The notes beneath the pieces were generated by a model, which was given only the letters and a program-made list of their open reading frames with translations, ran no database searches and had not been told where the DNA came from. A stretch of DNA of 64,000 nt, taken from positions 34,260 to 98,259 of the forward strand of contig VZTJ01002466.1 in NCBI GenBank assembly GCA_013397795.1. The letters run 5' to 3'. Below, one piece after another: positions 27,003 to 39,600 of the stretch. A program made the position numbers and the translations under genes. The first letter of the stretch is position 1; the number at the start of each line of letters is the position of its first letter. This DNA is from Orthonyx spaldingii (lineage: Eukaryota; Chordata; Aves; Passeriformes; Orthonychidae).

Positions 27003-27129
27003 GAAGTGTTCAAGGCCAGGCTGAATGGGGATTTGAGCAACCTAGTCTAGTGAAAGGTGTCTCTACTCCTGGCAGGGGGGTTGGAACAAGATGATCTTGA
27101 AAGTCCCTTTCAACCCAAACCATTTTATG
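27003..27129 (+). mobile_element. Outer CR1 LINE, right part
   Basis: Continuation of the CR1 interrupted at 26357: GAAGTGTTCAAGGCCAGGCTGAATGGGG, then the 3' UTR with GAGCAACCTAGTCTAGTGAAAGGTGTC and GGGGGGTTGGAACAAGATGATC, ending CCCAAACCATTTTATGA. Joined with the left part it makes a continuous 5'-truncated CR1 with nothing clearly missing at the junction. Confidence 0.95.
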
Positions 27130-29293
27130 AAAGGGGAAATTGGCTTTATGAAAATAAGTATGGACTAGTAAAATAAGATAATTAGCCAATGGGGATCTTA
27201 GATGAAGCAGCTTCAGATAATGCTGCTTTTCAGTGACACTGCAGGAAATGGTTTTTGTTCTGTGTCCTTTTTTCTTGGGGATCTGAATGGGTGAAGATGT
27301 TCTGTGCACTGAACCAAGCTCCTGATTGAAAGAAAAAGAGGAAAAACTGTTAACTTCTCACAATGACAAGAAGTCAAGAAAGACAGTTCAAACACAACAA
27401 GGGTGTTGTAGCTCCATAAACCCAGACAGCTGTGAGGTTGTACAAGGGCAGACTCCGAGTGCAGCCATCCATTTCTCCTCTTCATCTCTTTCTGAAGGAC
27501 AGAAGATAAGGAAGGGGAATCCTGTCTATAACTAAAAGTTATGGTGAATTTTAGAGAGTGATATTCTGTGTGACTTCTTTGCAAGCCATGCAAAGGCTGC
27601 AGCATTCTTACGCTGGATAGTCTTAGCTTTCAAATAAATGGTGGGCAAGAGTTAACACTGCCTTTCAATCTCTCAGGTTATGTCTCCAACGGAGCTTGAA
27701 ATAAATTGCTCTGTGGATGAACAAAGGACTCAATTCTCCTGGGCTACCAACCTAACACTCTTCTCAAGTACAAAAGTCAAATATAAAACAAAGAAATGAA
27801 ACAGCTGTAAGACCTGATAAAGTGATAGCTGAAATAGGAGACCCAGAGGACTGCAAGTATGATATAGCAAGCAAAGTATCATTCTCATATGAGTAGTGCA
27901 TCATGTCAACTGTATTACTGCCAAGACAGAAAAAAGTAAGCAGGTAAGAACATTTTGAAAAGAATGAAACAAAGAAATATCCTAATCTGAAAACCAATCT
28001 CCTTTTTGTTGCTGTATGTACAGAAGTTTTGATTAAAAAATCAAGCTTTAAAATAAGCTGATGTAAGGTCAGAAGTATTTACCAGCCTAGGTAACTTCCT
28101 GTATCTGTTCTTGTGCAATGTAGATATGACTGTAAAACAAGCCAGAGAAAATTCCAGCTATCCAGAAAACTACTGAGTTGGCTTTCTGCATATTATCAGT
28201 GGTAGTACAGGAAGAATAAAATCCTTCCACTGAGGAGTGCACAGTTCAAGTTAGAGTGCAGTGAAACACATTTGGTGTTAAATAGTCTACTTTACTAACA
28301 TGAAGCTCATTGTCTGATCCAATTGCAGTTCTTTTCAGTTCAGCCTGCAAAGGGCAGGACTACTGTGCTGTATTCTAGAATTTGGCAGGCAGTGGACCTT
28401 CACCTTTTGCCTTCTATTTCTGATTCATCAGAAGACTGATAAGGTCATAGCTTACTCACTTGAATATGTAGACTGTAATTAATCTGTTAACCTTCAGAGA
28501 CAAAGCAGAAATGATCTAATGCTGATGTGTCTGTAAAAGTGTACAAGCAGCTTAAATTTAGAATCCAAGGTTAATGTCCTACAAACTGATGAAATAAACT
28601 GGTTATCCTTGAAAAGTAATTCACTTAAATGTTTTTAAGCCCTCAATCCCATCAACATCTGCCTTATTCAAATCTGATAAAAATGTTGGAATGTTCACTT
28701 CATTTAGTCCAATGAAGACTAATCCTGCACTGATTTATAGTAAGAATAATTTAAAAACCTGACCTTTTGGTATTGCAGCATTCTAGTCACAAGGAATTTA
28801 CACTGACAGTGGATTCTCTCCTAAATGGTTCAAAAGCAATGCAAAGAGCAAAATGATGAAACGGCTTACCTGAATGCCATTTAGATATTTATCTTTCCAT
28901 TTCCATCTTTCACTAAACCATGCTGAAATTTTCTTGAAGCTTGGATAACTATAGTTTGACTGTTGTTGCTTTTCATCTTTAGTCAGTACCACTTATCCTT
29001 GCTGTTACTGTTTCTTTAAGCCTGAAAACACCAAAAACAGTTCAACTCTATGAATATAAAACTAGGAGTTTAAATTAATCTCTTTAGGGAACTTATTTTA
29101 AGCAACTAAGTTTAAATGTTGATTTTTTTAATTTTTTTTCCCTTTAAGGCCTAATTCAGGTATCAGTTGTTTGTTGGAATTGTACTGGCTTCATATCTCT
29201 CAACTTAGATCAGAATCAGACCAATCAGCTTTTGAAAAGGAAAATTTTATTTCCTTGCACACAGGGTCCAAATACACTGTGGTACCAACATAA
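27130..29293. other. Unique DNA, no gene seen
   Basis: No supported exon, RNA gene or named repeat. Open frames up to 130 codons (27213-27605, -) show no domain or family resemblance. Confidence 0.55.
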
Positions 29294-29298
29294 ATGAG
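29294..29298. repeat. Target-site duplication ATGAG, left copy
   Basis: ATGAG immediately precedes the TG terminus of the element at 29299-30840. The identical ATGAG immediately follows its CA terminus at 30841-30845. Five bases is the usual duplication length for ERVL-type integrases and is also seen in some other ERV classes. Confidence 0.9.
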
Positions 29299-30840
29299 TG
29301 TAGTGGTTTTAGTTCGCTCACTTGAATTTTAAGTTAAATGCTAGCACACTTATCAGATTTTACTCAATTTTGCTGTGAGATAAGGATAGGAGCAGGTAAA
29401 GTAGGCTCAAACTTTAAAGAATATAAAGAAAGTTTATTAACAGACTTAAAAGGAAGGAAAAAAATTAAGAACTAGAACAAAACTCTCAGAACACTTCTGT
29501 TCCTCCCACTTCTCCATTTTTTTCCCAATGACAATACAAAAAATAACACTTCGACTTTCAGTCAGTTTACCACTTTTAAATTAGTCTTTCTTCAGTTCAT
29601 TTAGGGAGAGAAGTTTCTTCCTGCTTTACCATGCTGACTTCTCTAAAAGAAATACAGTTCTTATGGTTTTCAGCCTCACAACTAGCAGCCGCCCAAGAGA
29701 AAAAGATCTGCTTGTTGTGGAAAATCTCTCCCACAGCAGTAGCCTTTCCACAGCAACTATGGTGGGCTATCACGGTTCATGGGATACTCTTTAAGGATGA
29801 GTGGTTTTACTACAGCAGCAAAGAAACTCCCTTCTTCCATGACTGGCAACATAAATCCTCTTTGACCATTCCCTGGGACAAGGGATCTGGATCACAGAGT
29901 CTTCTCTGTCTCTGCTCAAACTTCTCCCCAGGCTGCAATTACTTCAGTATCTACTTATTTCTGCACAGGTCCCTTAGTTCACTGGTTGCACTGGCTGCAG
30001 TTAGGACATCATATCCCCCCTTTGGACCATTTCTTCATATATTACAGGGAATATTTTAGCTTAGTCCCAACCATGGCTTCACAGAAGAATTTTCAGCTTC
30101 TACATTGAAGTACTCCTCAAGCTCCTCTCTCTAGGTGTCAGCTCTACTTCTCTCACTGACTTCCCAAGTCTCTATGCTGTGTTTCTGTAGGTGTCCTTAC
30201 TCTATCTATGCAGGGGAAGTTGAGTGCCTGCAAGTTTCATCTGGGCAATGAAAGGGTTAATCTCTTTCTCGGGCCTCTGCGACAGTCCCATGATCTCTGC
30301 CGGGTTGTTTAAAAAGTCTGAGCCAGGCTGCAGAAGCAGTCAGAGTCTCAGTGGCCTCGCTCTGCGAAGCTGGCCCAGCCCAGCGAGGCTGGCCTGGCCC
30401 AGGGTGATAGAGCAGGGCTCGGCCCGAGTCGGATGGAGCCGGCCCGGCCCCTGCCTGCTGTGATTGCAATAGTTTCTGAACTGCATCCGAACCGGAGAGC
30501 TCAGACCGGGATCCTCCCCCACGCTCAGCTGCACTGTCACTCTAAACTCCCCTTCCCTCCCCCCCCGCCCCCGAGGGCAAGGGCCCAGTCTTACCGAAGA
30601 GAGAAGCAGAGGACCTGCTTCTTTGGCAGCAACAGGACAAGAAAAAGGGTCTTTTCTCAGGTGTCCTGCTCTTAAATATGTTTTTTTTTCTGGAGGTGGA
30701 ACAACTTTTAATTGGATTGCATACTTATCAATACTCAAAACTAGCTGGTCACTGGCTCTGTTTCTCAGGAAGCAAAGTGTACTACTTCTTGCAGTATAGG
30801 TCACTTTCAAGACTGACTCTTCCTGGGCAAACCCAGGACA
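29299..30840 (-). mobile_element. Long LTR / LTR-like element, family B
   Basis: A 1542-bp insertion with exact TG...CA ends and a perfect 5-bp flanking duplication (ATGAG). On the - strand it starts TGTCCTGGGTTTGCCCAGG and ends AACTAAAACCACTACA. A TATTTAAG TATA-like box lies at about 30673-30680. A polyadenylation signal AATAAA (plus-strand TTTATT, 29433-29438) lies about 135 bp before the end, leaving a plausible U5. Between them is a CpG-rich block at about 30240-30620. The length is large for one LTR, and I see no second internal LTR copy, primer-binding site or gag/pol frame. It is most simply a solo LTR of a long-LTR ERV, possibly class III. Open frames inside it (142 codons +, 156 codons -) look incidental. 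Confidence 0.85.
30240..30620 (-). promoter_or_regulatory. CpG-rich core of the family B LTR
   Basis: I count about 18 CpG dinucleotides in this block by hand, while the surrounding kilobases have almost none. It includes GGCCCAG-type GC boxes and a C8 run near 30560. As part of an LTR it may act as promoter or 5' untranslated sequence on the - strand. Retained CpGs suggest a young insertion or one not heavily methylated in the germ line. Promoter activity is inference only. Confidence 0.5.
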
Positions 30841-30845
30841 ATGAG
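30841..30845. repeat. Target-site duplication ATGAG, right copy
   Basis: Right-hand partner of the ATGAG at 29294-29298; identical and directly adjacent to the CA end of the element. Confidence 0.9.
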
Positions 30846-32821
30846 ATATAACTGAATTTTAAAAGGAGGACTGGAATGACTTAATAGTGATATGGGTAAA
30901 GCCTAACACCAAAATTTTTCACCAGATTGAAATATCTTGAGCAACAGATTGGCCTTGTATCAGAATTTTCCTGTGTATCTTTGGAATTATGCTGATATAA
31001 CTACATCAGCACTTACCTAGTTAAGGGAAATTTTGTAAAGGGACAAAGGAACACCAAATAGGTACCCTACATATTTTAGGATTCTTTTCAATTACTCTTT
31101 TTTTTTTTTTTTTAAGCCAAATGTGGTACAAGGGCCTTATTCCTCAAGATTAGCTGAGGCTGCTGAAGGGAGACAAGTTCTCACATTAAGTCCTAAAGAT
31201 AAAATTATATGAAAGCTCCAAATTGCAGTCAGGTTGCACGAAGAAACTTTTTTTTTTTAATTACACTGAGTTATTGGGTTGGAGACACCAGCAACCAGGA
31301 GTTTTAAGTTACAGGAAACATGCCTTTTATATATAAACTGACAAATCCTTTAATTTTTTTACCCCATTTTTAAGTGTTATGAATTCTTTATGCCATCTAG
31401 AAGTCACTTAAGCAGTTTTAGTCTGATACTGATAGAGAAGGTCAAATTTTTATTGTACTTTTTGGATGGGACTATCATGCAAATACAAATAATTTAAAAG
31501 ACCTTTGGACTTTCAGTGGAAAAACCCTTCTCTCTGCATTTATTCAAAACCAGAATTTTTGTTCTAATCATTAAACATTCATGAATGTTTACTCTTGACT
31601 TGTATTATTAAAGTTATTTAATAGTAGAATCCTAGAAACAGGAGTGAAGCCTTAGTATATATGGAGAGGTATTTGTACACTGAGCGGTCTTATGAATTAT
31701 AGATTCATCCAATCTAATTCCTGAATGCAATACATTCTAGATACACAGGTTGAGGAACCATGTCAATGTCAAATTGTCTCTGTACAGAAAATTCTAAGCC
31801 CAAATTTTGCATTACTGGTTGTATCTGAGTTATAATTCTGGTAATGTACCCAACTCAGTCTTTAGTGGGACCTTGTCTCCATGATTCTTCCCGTGATTAC
31901 TCTTAACTGTCCTGAGAGAAAAACCAACAACTGAAATAATACAACAGTTTAGTCACAGGCTGATAAACCTGGTATATAAAATTTTTATTTGAGTAATTTG
32001 ACTGACTTATGAAGATGTTTAGTCTACAAAACACTTAATGAAATTATATATATCATATTTTTCCTAATATATAAGCTTACAAGCAAGTGTTTTCATAATT
32101 TATTTGTAATAACAGCTCGCTTTGTTCTAGGAAGTCATAAGGTTACATTCAATTTAGGTACACACTCAATATTGACCTTGCAGGTAAGGTAGAATTATTG
32201 CAGATAAATTGGATTGTGCTGTTAGATTAAGGACTGGTCAAATTCTGCATTTAAAATTTTAATACTTCTCAAAGTCAACTGAGTCCATAAAATTTGCTCA
32301 CTTCTAGGACTATCTTTTCCATCTATATTCACCAATGCTCCCTTTTTTCCATCACATTAGCCAAAAGTTAATTTGCTTCATTGTCATTTAATTTTGTCAG
32401 CTGAGTGTACAGGAAGGGAGATTCCTATGTGTATGTTCTTTTGTGATATATATAACTTTGGAGAATAAAATGATCAGTTCCCAGATCCAACAGATTTAGG
32501 AGGCTCTAAATCAAGCTAACTCATAGGAATGTCCTGACAGCTTATGTATAGCATGTGGCACCTCTTGTGGCTCTTTCCCTGCAGCCTCAGTGTTTGGCAA
32601 GATACATATTTGGTGGCACATTTTGGGAACATACAATTTCCCTCTGAACTCTGACCAACAGAACTTCCTCAAAAGTAATGGTTTAGGACTTGAGCTAAAA
32701 AGTCCTATCTTTCAGTGTCAGTGCTGTGTTACTTTTCAGTAAAGTAAAACTTTCATAATTACTTCTGCCTATTGTTCAGTTCATAAATGCGGACCCAGTA
32801 TTACTTTTAGTTCACACATCC

Positions 32822-32855
32822 TTGTGTGCTTCACTGTGTGTCAGTGAGCACACAA
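32822..32855. repeat. Short hairpin-forming inverted repeat
   Basis: Arms TTGTGTGCTTCACTG and CAGTGAGCACACAA pair over 14 bp with one bulged base and a 5-base TGTGT loop. The stem is too short for a typical microRNA precursor, and the flanks do not extend it. Confidence 0.75.
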
Positions 32856-35800
32856 TGACTCTTCCCTTTATATAAAGTTATTTTCAACTAGAAAGCATGG
32901 GGCTTCTGAAAACGATCATTCTTTAAGATACAGAGGTCAACCAGATCCTTGATAGATGAGAGGAAAAAGCATGAAAGGGGTTTTTTTCCTCTTGAAAGAA
33001 AAGTGGTCTCAGCCAAACTTTCATATGATCATTAGTTAGTGTTCCAATAAATATAAAGTTAAAATTGAACATGCACTTACAAGAATTATGTGCTTTCTAG
33101 AGAGTCAAGACAGTGTTTTTCCCTTAAGCTTCAATGTCAGTGCTTCTGTAGTGACATATCCATTTTAGATCTCAATGTGCACTGCTTTGTCAGAGAGAGT
33201 GTTCAGACAACAGTTTTCCTAGGAAGTTCTCAAGTGTTTACATGTAACAGGTTTAACCACAGAGGTCTTCATCTTTCTTGAAGATAAACCAGTTGAATGA
33301 TAGGGTTCCAGTTTCTGTGTTCTACTCGAAGATTCATTAATCACAATGATCTAAAGATAGCATGAAACACTTTATCACAATTTTCATTATTACATACTGT
33401 TTTCCTATAGGCTATTGCACTTAACAAATAGAGAAATTAATACTGGATGTACAAACATTATTAGTTAGTTCCTAAAAAAACCCAAAACAACCAAATAACA
33501 AAACCGAGTACAATCTTTATGTGGTAAAAACTGTTGCATAATTTGGCATATCCATCATTCGGTTTTCATAATAGCAAGTCTGATAGTGGTGAATGAAGGT
33601 TTCAGGCTTTAGTGAATATATAGGAACAGCTGACATCTAATGGATGAAGATAAATTACTCTGATTATAGTGCTAGGCCATACAGACTAAAAACTTTTTTT
33701 GAGATGTTTAGGGTGATTTTAAAAAATTAACGTGGTAATTCAGGTTAATGTGCTACACATATATCAGGATTTCTTTGACATTTAATCATAAAGTTCTACT
33801 TTGAAAAGCTTTAAGCATGTATCACATTACTGCTAATATTCACTAACAATCAAGGACCATTTTAAAAGAAATGAAACTGATGATGTCTAATGTAGACACA
33901 AAAAATGATGGGGTTCTCAACAGTTATAGATGCTACCACTCAAAGGTATTATTTTATTCTGCAACTGACTAGCAATTCCTAGAACAAAATGAAATGATAT
34001 GATGTCCAGTTTTTGAGTCCTTTTATTTGCCAAGGTTCTGGGTGACTTCTGCATTCAAACAGTTGAAATTTAAGTTAGGTGGGCACTGCAAGTATTTTGG
34101 AAGAGGAAAAGTCACCCTGAACGAACTTATTTTTAACAGTTCTGCTTTTCTCAGTCTAGTACCAATCAGGTTTTCCAGACTGAAAATGTGGCTAATGCTT
34201 TTTTTGGTGAAGCTTACAACATGAATATCGGTAGTAATGTTAAAGTCACTGAGATCCTTTTCATAGATAAATATAACCCATTCAACCATCCTTACTGTTT
34301 TAAGTACTATAAGAACACACTTTAAAACCAAAAGGCAGATGGCAAAAATTGTGCATCCCATCTGATTTGTCCTTAAAAATCATGTAGCCACTAGAAAGGA
34401 AAGAAAATAATTTTAGAAGTAAGAGTTTGTTAATGTTACACACTGCAGGAGCACACCTCCCAATATTTATGGTTCCACACGTGGCTATTTCTCACTGTGG
34501 TACCACAAAGTTTCTCTCTACACAGCACTACTTGACTGCACACAGTGGTAAAGCAAACTATTCCGTAACAATTACCACTAGAAGCCTGTGAGAAACATTT
34601 TCTCAAAGACCAGTATTTTAAAAAGCTGTGATGTTTCTATGCAAGTTTGTGCCTTTCCATTGCAGTATGAAAAATGCATCCCACATCTCAGCTAAAATTT
34701 CTAGTTATTATACTGGGGTGCTATAGTCAGGTCCATTTTTTTTTCCTCAGCTGATCTTCAGCTATTAGCATGTCAGACAGAATTCAAATATTTTTGTGGT
34801 CCATGGAAAGTAGATGTCACATGTTCTCAATCAGTAAAGGACTGTTAAGATGTGCACTGAAGTAGGCCTGTAGTGAAAGCATAAAATTATCCAAGTCAGC
34901 TTCTTTTCTTGCAAAATGCACTTGATTGTTCTCTTTTCTCCAAAAAAAAAGCTATGCTGGCAATGACATTTTCAATAAGATATCAAATATACAATGTATT
35001 TAATGCATTTTTTCATTCCTCTCTTTGTAATAGAAAAATATTATTTCCTCCCTGTTTTCAGATTCTTAAGCCTAATATATTCTATTGAGTTTTCCATTTG
35101 AAGACTGTATATAAGTTGTTATCTCAATACTCAATGGGCTCTATCTGACCACAGTAATCTCTGTCAATTTTAACTAAAAATTCAGCAATGTTCACATCAA
35201 GGATTACACAATAGAGTATTATGGCAACAATAGTTTCCTCAGAACTTAAAATATACAGCAGTAGGTCACTTTCCAAGCTTACTTTGGAATGGTTATCTTT
35301 TCATTATAGAATTTGAATTATATGCAGACACCCAAGTTATTGTTCCTTTCTTCTACCAGCTTTTTTGGAAAAAAACCACATGATCTGTTACTTAGAGACT
35401 AGTCTCAGGATGAACACCATTGTGACAGTGCATTAGCATTGAAGTAGGAAATATCAAGGAAAATAAATCTAAATCAATTAAAAATAATAGAAAAAAATTT
35501 GCACATTATAGCTACATGATAAAGACTTAATTCCCTTTTAATCCATGCTTTTTTATGTCCCTTGTGTGAAATATGTACACTACATGTGCTGTCATGCTAG
35601 AATAGACTGTAACATTTTTCAAGAGAGGTTTGTCTACTCTAACTGTATTTTTAGTGTCTCCATTTGTGCTTTTTCTATCCCTTAGAGAAGAAAATAATAG
35701 GCACATCTGGGGCATGGTTCATCTCATTTGAAAACAGACTTTTGAAATGTTATTGGAAATACACTTTAAATGTGATAATGTGATTTCTTTTATTTTTTTT

Positions 35801-36392
35801 TTTTTTGTAAAAAAAGGAATAAAAAGCAAAAGTTCCTTCACACTGCCTGACTTGCAATAGGGACATCCATATGCTGTGAAGAGATGACATCTAAAGCATG
35901 TCTGGTAATAGATACAGTTTGGTCCAAAGAAAACCACTTGACTGAGGGACGTAGGACCTTAACTGAGGTTGAAAAGAATGTCTGAGACAAAGCCTAGTAG
36001 CAGTTTCAAAAGCTACCTTTTAGGTGTATATTACAATATAATGTCAGATCACATGATGATAATGTAGTCTTCCGAAGGAATGTGTAATGCTTTTGGGATG
36101 GAGACTGTAATTGTTGAATTCATAACTATTAAATGCATTCTTTTAGTTGTGCCACCTCAATCCTTTGCTCACTATAATTCTCATTCCTAGTTACTGTCTA
36201 GGGGAGCATTTTAATACTTCTTATTCCCATTCCAGAGGCATATATAGAATAACAATCTTGCAACATTTCCAGGCACTCTAGATTAATTTTCCCTTTTTCT
36301 ATTTGTTCTTTCAAAGTTTCTGTGAGTATTATAGTAGTAACTCAAATATGTCCTATCCTTCAAAAGTAATAGACAACAACAAAAGCTGTAAG

Positions 36393-36418
36393 AAAAAAAA
36401 CCAAACCAAACCAAACCA
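36393..36418 (+). repeat. A-run followed by (CCAAA)n
   Basis: Eight A residues then three CCAAA units. Complementary in composition to the GGTTT-type tracts elsewhere in the window. Confidence 0.85.
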
Positions 36419-36600
36419 CAGCAACTTGTGGAACACACAGTTAATTTGCAAATATCATAAATTTTGGAAGTGTTGTATGATGTGCTCAACATGCAAATTT
36501 AGAACAGAAATCTTGTCATACAACAGGATAATAAATGTGCTAGTCATCTATTTTTCCTTTGAGAGAACCAGTGAAATTCTCAACAGAATTAGGCTTTCAT

Positions 36601-36646
36601 TTAATTAAATAAACTTAATTAATTAATTAACAATTTATTTAATTAA
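36601..36646. repeat. AT-only inverted repeat
   Basis: TTAATTAAATAAA (36601-36613) and its exact reverse complement TTTATTTAATTAA (36634-36646) flank a 20-base, almost wholly A/T centre made of TTAA units. Outside the arms, CAT and ATG can pair further if one base is bulged. Confidence 0.85.
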
Positions 36647-39600
36647 TGAAACAATTCTAGTTAAGTTTAGAATTAAATTTCACACATTGTTTATTGCCAA
36701 TTTTTCTTTGTAAAATAAATATCTGCATCACTTTGCCTTTCATTCCTTTGGAGCAAGGTGAACATAGTTTTCACCGAAGTTTTTCCTCCAAATGCATCAT
36801 TTATCTGACTAATAAACACTTATATTCCCAGTTAATGGAAGTTAGAACCTTTCTTATAAATGAGAGTTCTCTTTCATTGAAAGTGCTGCACAAGAGGTCT
36901 AAGCTTTAGTGAGCTTCAGGGAACCTGTATTCTTTATTTTCCCTTTTCTGGGAACTGTCAATATCCTCAAACAGAAAAAAAGTTTAAGTCTTCACCAAGA
37001 GCCCCCGCCAACACACTGTCTACTTCCAAATTTTGTAAAACATGAGAAAAAGCTTGTTAGTTTCTGTAGGAAAGAGAATGAGAACTACTGTCCAGAGTTA
37101 CCAAGCTTTTTAATTTCATCGTTTTCCTTCTTTAGGTACCTGTAGACAGAGATATTTCTGTTAGGAATGAATATGACTGAATATAAAGTTCCATTTTCAC
37201 GAGTGATATCCTTTATTGCTGCTTTTGCCAGTAAAATTTTTAGTCAGTTATCTTCAGAGAAAAAGCACAAAAAAGTTAGCAATTTAACTCTTGTAAATTG
37301 ATCTAAAAATTTTTACTATATCCTACTTTCATAGTTTTTCTGGGATATACTAAGGCAAAAAAGGAAAAGTGCATGATTAATTGTGAGAGTGAAAGAGGAT
37401 AACTAAAAATACTATATTCATTTTCATGCTTTATTTTTGTTATTGAAATATATCTAGGTACATCTATATTTGACCTTGACTAAGTGGTTCCTGACAAAGC
37501 TAAGGACATTTTCAGAGATATAACCTTCTCATTCTCATTTTGGTCCAACTCTCACCTGTTGTAGAGTAACTGGTTTAAGATGACTACCAAATCAGTTATA
37601 ATGTCTGGGCACTTTTGCAGAGTTTTCAACATTGCTTGCTAAAAATGGGGAGTTCTTTTAAATTCAAAATCTTTGGAGAAAATAATTCAATTTGAGTTAC
37701 ATCTCATTGAAATTCTACCTTCATGTTTTCAATGTATAGCTTTTGTATTTTAATTGAGCTATATATTCACAAAAAAACCTAGACTGGCATTATAGAGCTA
37801 TATATTCATATTAAGAGTACCTCAAAAAATCTGCTTCATGGTCATGCTCCAGGGGCTAAAACTTCTCACATCTTCAAAGGACATACATAATGGCTTTGCA
37901 TCAAGAGGATATAACAAATGTTGCCTACTCATCGTCCAACCTAAAAGAGAATGCCAAATGCAAAGGGATAATGCTGGTGGCAGCAATGTATTGCCAGTGG
38001 GTCAGCCGTATCTTTTTCAGTAATAGGCTGTTTTAGCAAGCTGTGTATCTAGAAAGCTCCTTTCTCTGCAACAGGTGGGATCAGAGCATGTCTAATTAAC
38101 AGCAATTTGTTTATCACAAGCTGTGGTAAGTGAAGTACTTTATGATTATATGACAATACATTTGCTTCTCTGTCTGATCTCCACCTGCTCAGAATGGGAT
38201 GGTAACGATAAATTATTTTTGTTCATGAATATTCTTAGGAGAGACAAAGAGAGACATTGCTCACTGAACTAATTTTATTTTATTCCTGTAACTAGGCTGC
38301 TATTATTTCTCATGGCAAATTTCAACCTCTTTTGGATGCACTGCATAATAAAAGGAGGTACTAAAACTGGCAAATTCTTAATGTTATTTTGTGCCATCAT
38401 ATTTTCTCTTGGTTTTAGGATCCTCTGCAATAGAAACACAGAAATGCAGCAACAATTCATATTCCAAAGTCTTCCTATTTCCTCTTATATATGTATAAAA
38501 GGTAAATGTAATATGTCCTAATGTGTCTATTCTAGGTGAAGATTTTTCTATTATTCCTACATAATTTCTCTAGAGAAAAATACCCAGTTGGCTTCTTTTT
38601 CTATTTGTTCTGTCATACAACCCCAGAAGCCCAGACAATCCTTGATTCTGTACTGTAAGTGATGTAATAATATAATTCAAAGTGATTTCTGCATTTAATT
38701 TAATTTAATTTAAATAAGGACTTGCTGTTGTAATCCCTACAGTTATTCCCAAACCTCAGATGGTTAAAGCTAGATTGTGCTAGCTGGGTCAGGTGTAGAT
38801 GACATGTGGCTTGGCAGCATCAGTGCCTCTGAGAACTCAGGGCAATGATCAAATATGATCTGCTCCCCTTGCACTCCTCAAATACCACAGTGGGGCTTTA
38901 CAGGTGTCCTTTCCACTGGTGCACAGTTTTTCATGGTTCTTAATGAGATTAGGACACTATTTAAAGTATATTGCCTGTGTTTGTGATGTAGAGCAAATAT
39001 TTACATTCGACATATGTTTTTGATAGAGGTTTTGGCTTAAAGTTTGTTCAGTATTTAACAGTACCAAGCTGTTGAAATAGGTGCAGTTTTAAATAGTTTG
39101 GAATAATGAACTGCCTGGGACAGAATATAGTCATGTAGTTGCAAGTGGTGTTTGATACCATATCAGGGTGGTAGGTGCTTATGCCTTTCTATCTTCTACC
39201 AGAAGTTAATTGGTTAATCACACGTTTAATGCTTGGGCAGGTCGGTGACTGTTTCATGTAATATAAAATTATTAAATATTTACATACAGTTAGTAATGCA
39301 ATCAGATTCTCTGCTGCAAGTCAGAAAGGGAGGAGGACAGGGAAGCAGGGAAAGAAGGTGAAAAGGTCAGTAGTGAAAATAGAATATAGGTGAGAGAATA
39401 AACGTTTTTCCTTGAATAGCTGAGCATGTATTTTCTGGTGAGTATTAGAGATTTAACGGAAAGCTTATTTTTGTTTATAGGAAGCACAGCTTTCACAAAT
39501 GCTGGGTGAATGCTTGAACTGACCTCAATCTTTGGGACAGCATCACATTTTCATATGAATCAAAATGCTTAGACAGTTCTTTAGAATGGAATTTGTATAG

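Noticed and set aside
29631..30059. 142-codon frame on the + strand
   Set aside because: Lies wholly inside the family B LTR, antisense to it; no retroviral protein features.
30340..30810. 156-codon frame on the - strand
   Set aside because: Falls in the CpG-rich part of the family B LTR, where stop codons are rare for compositional reasons; no recognisable protein features.
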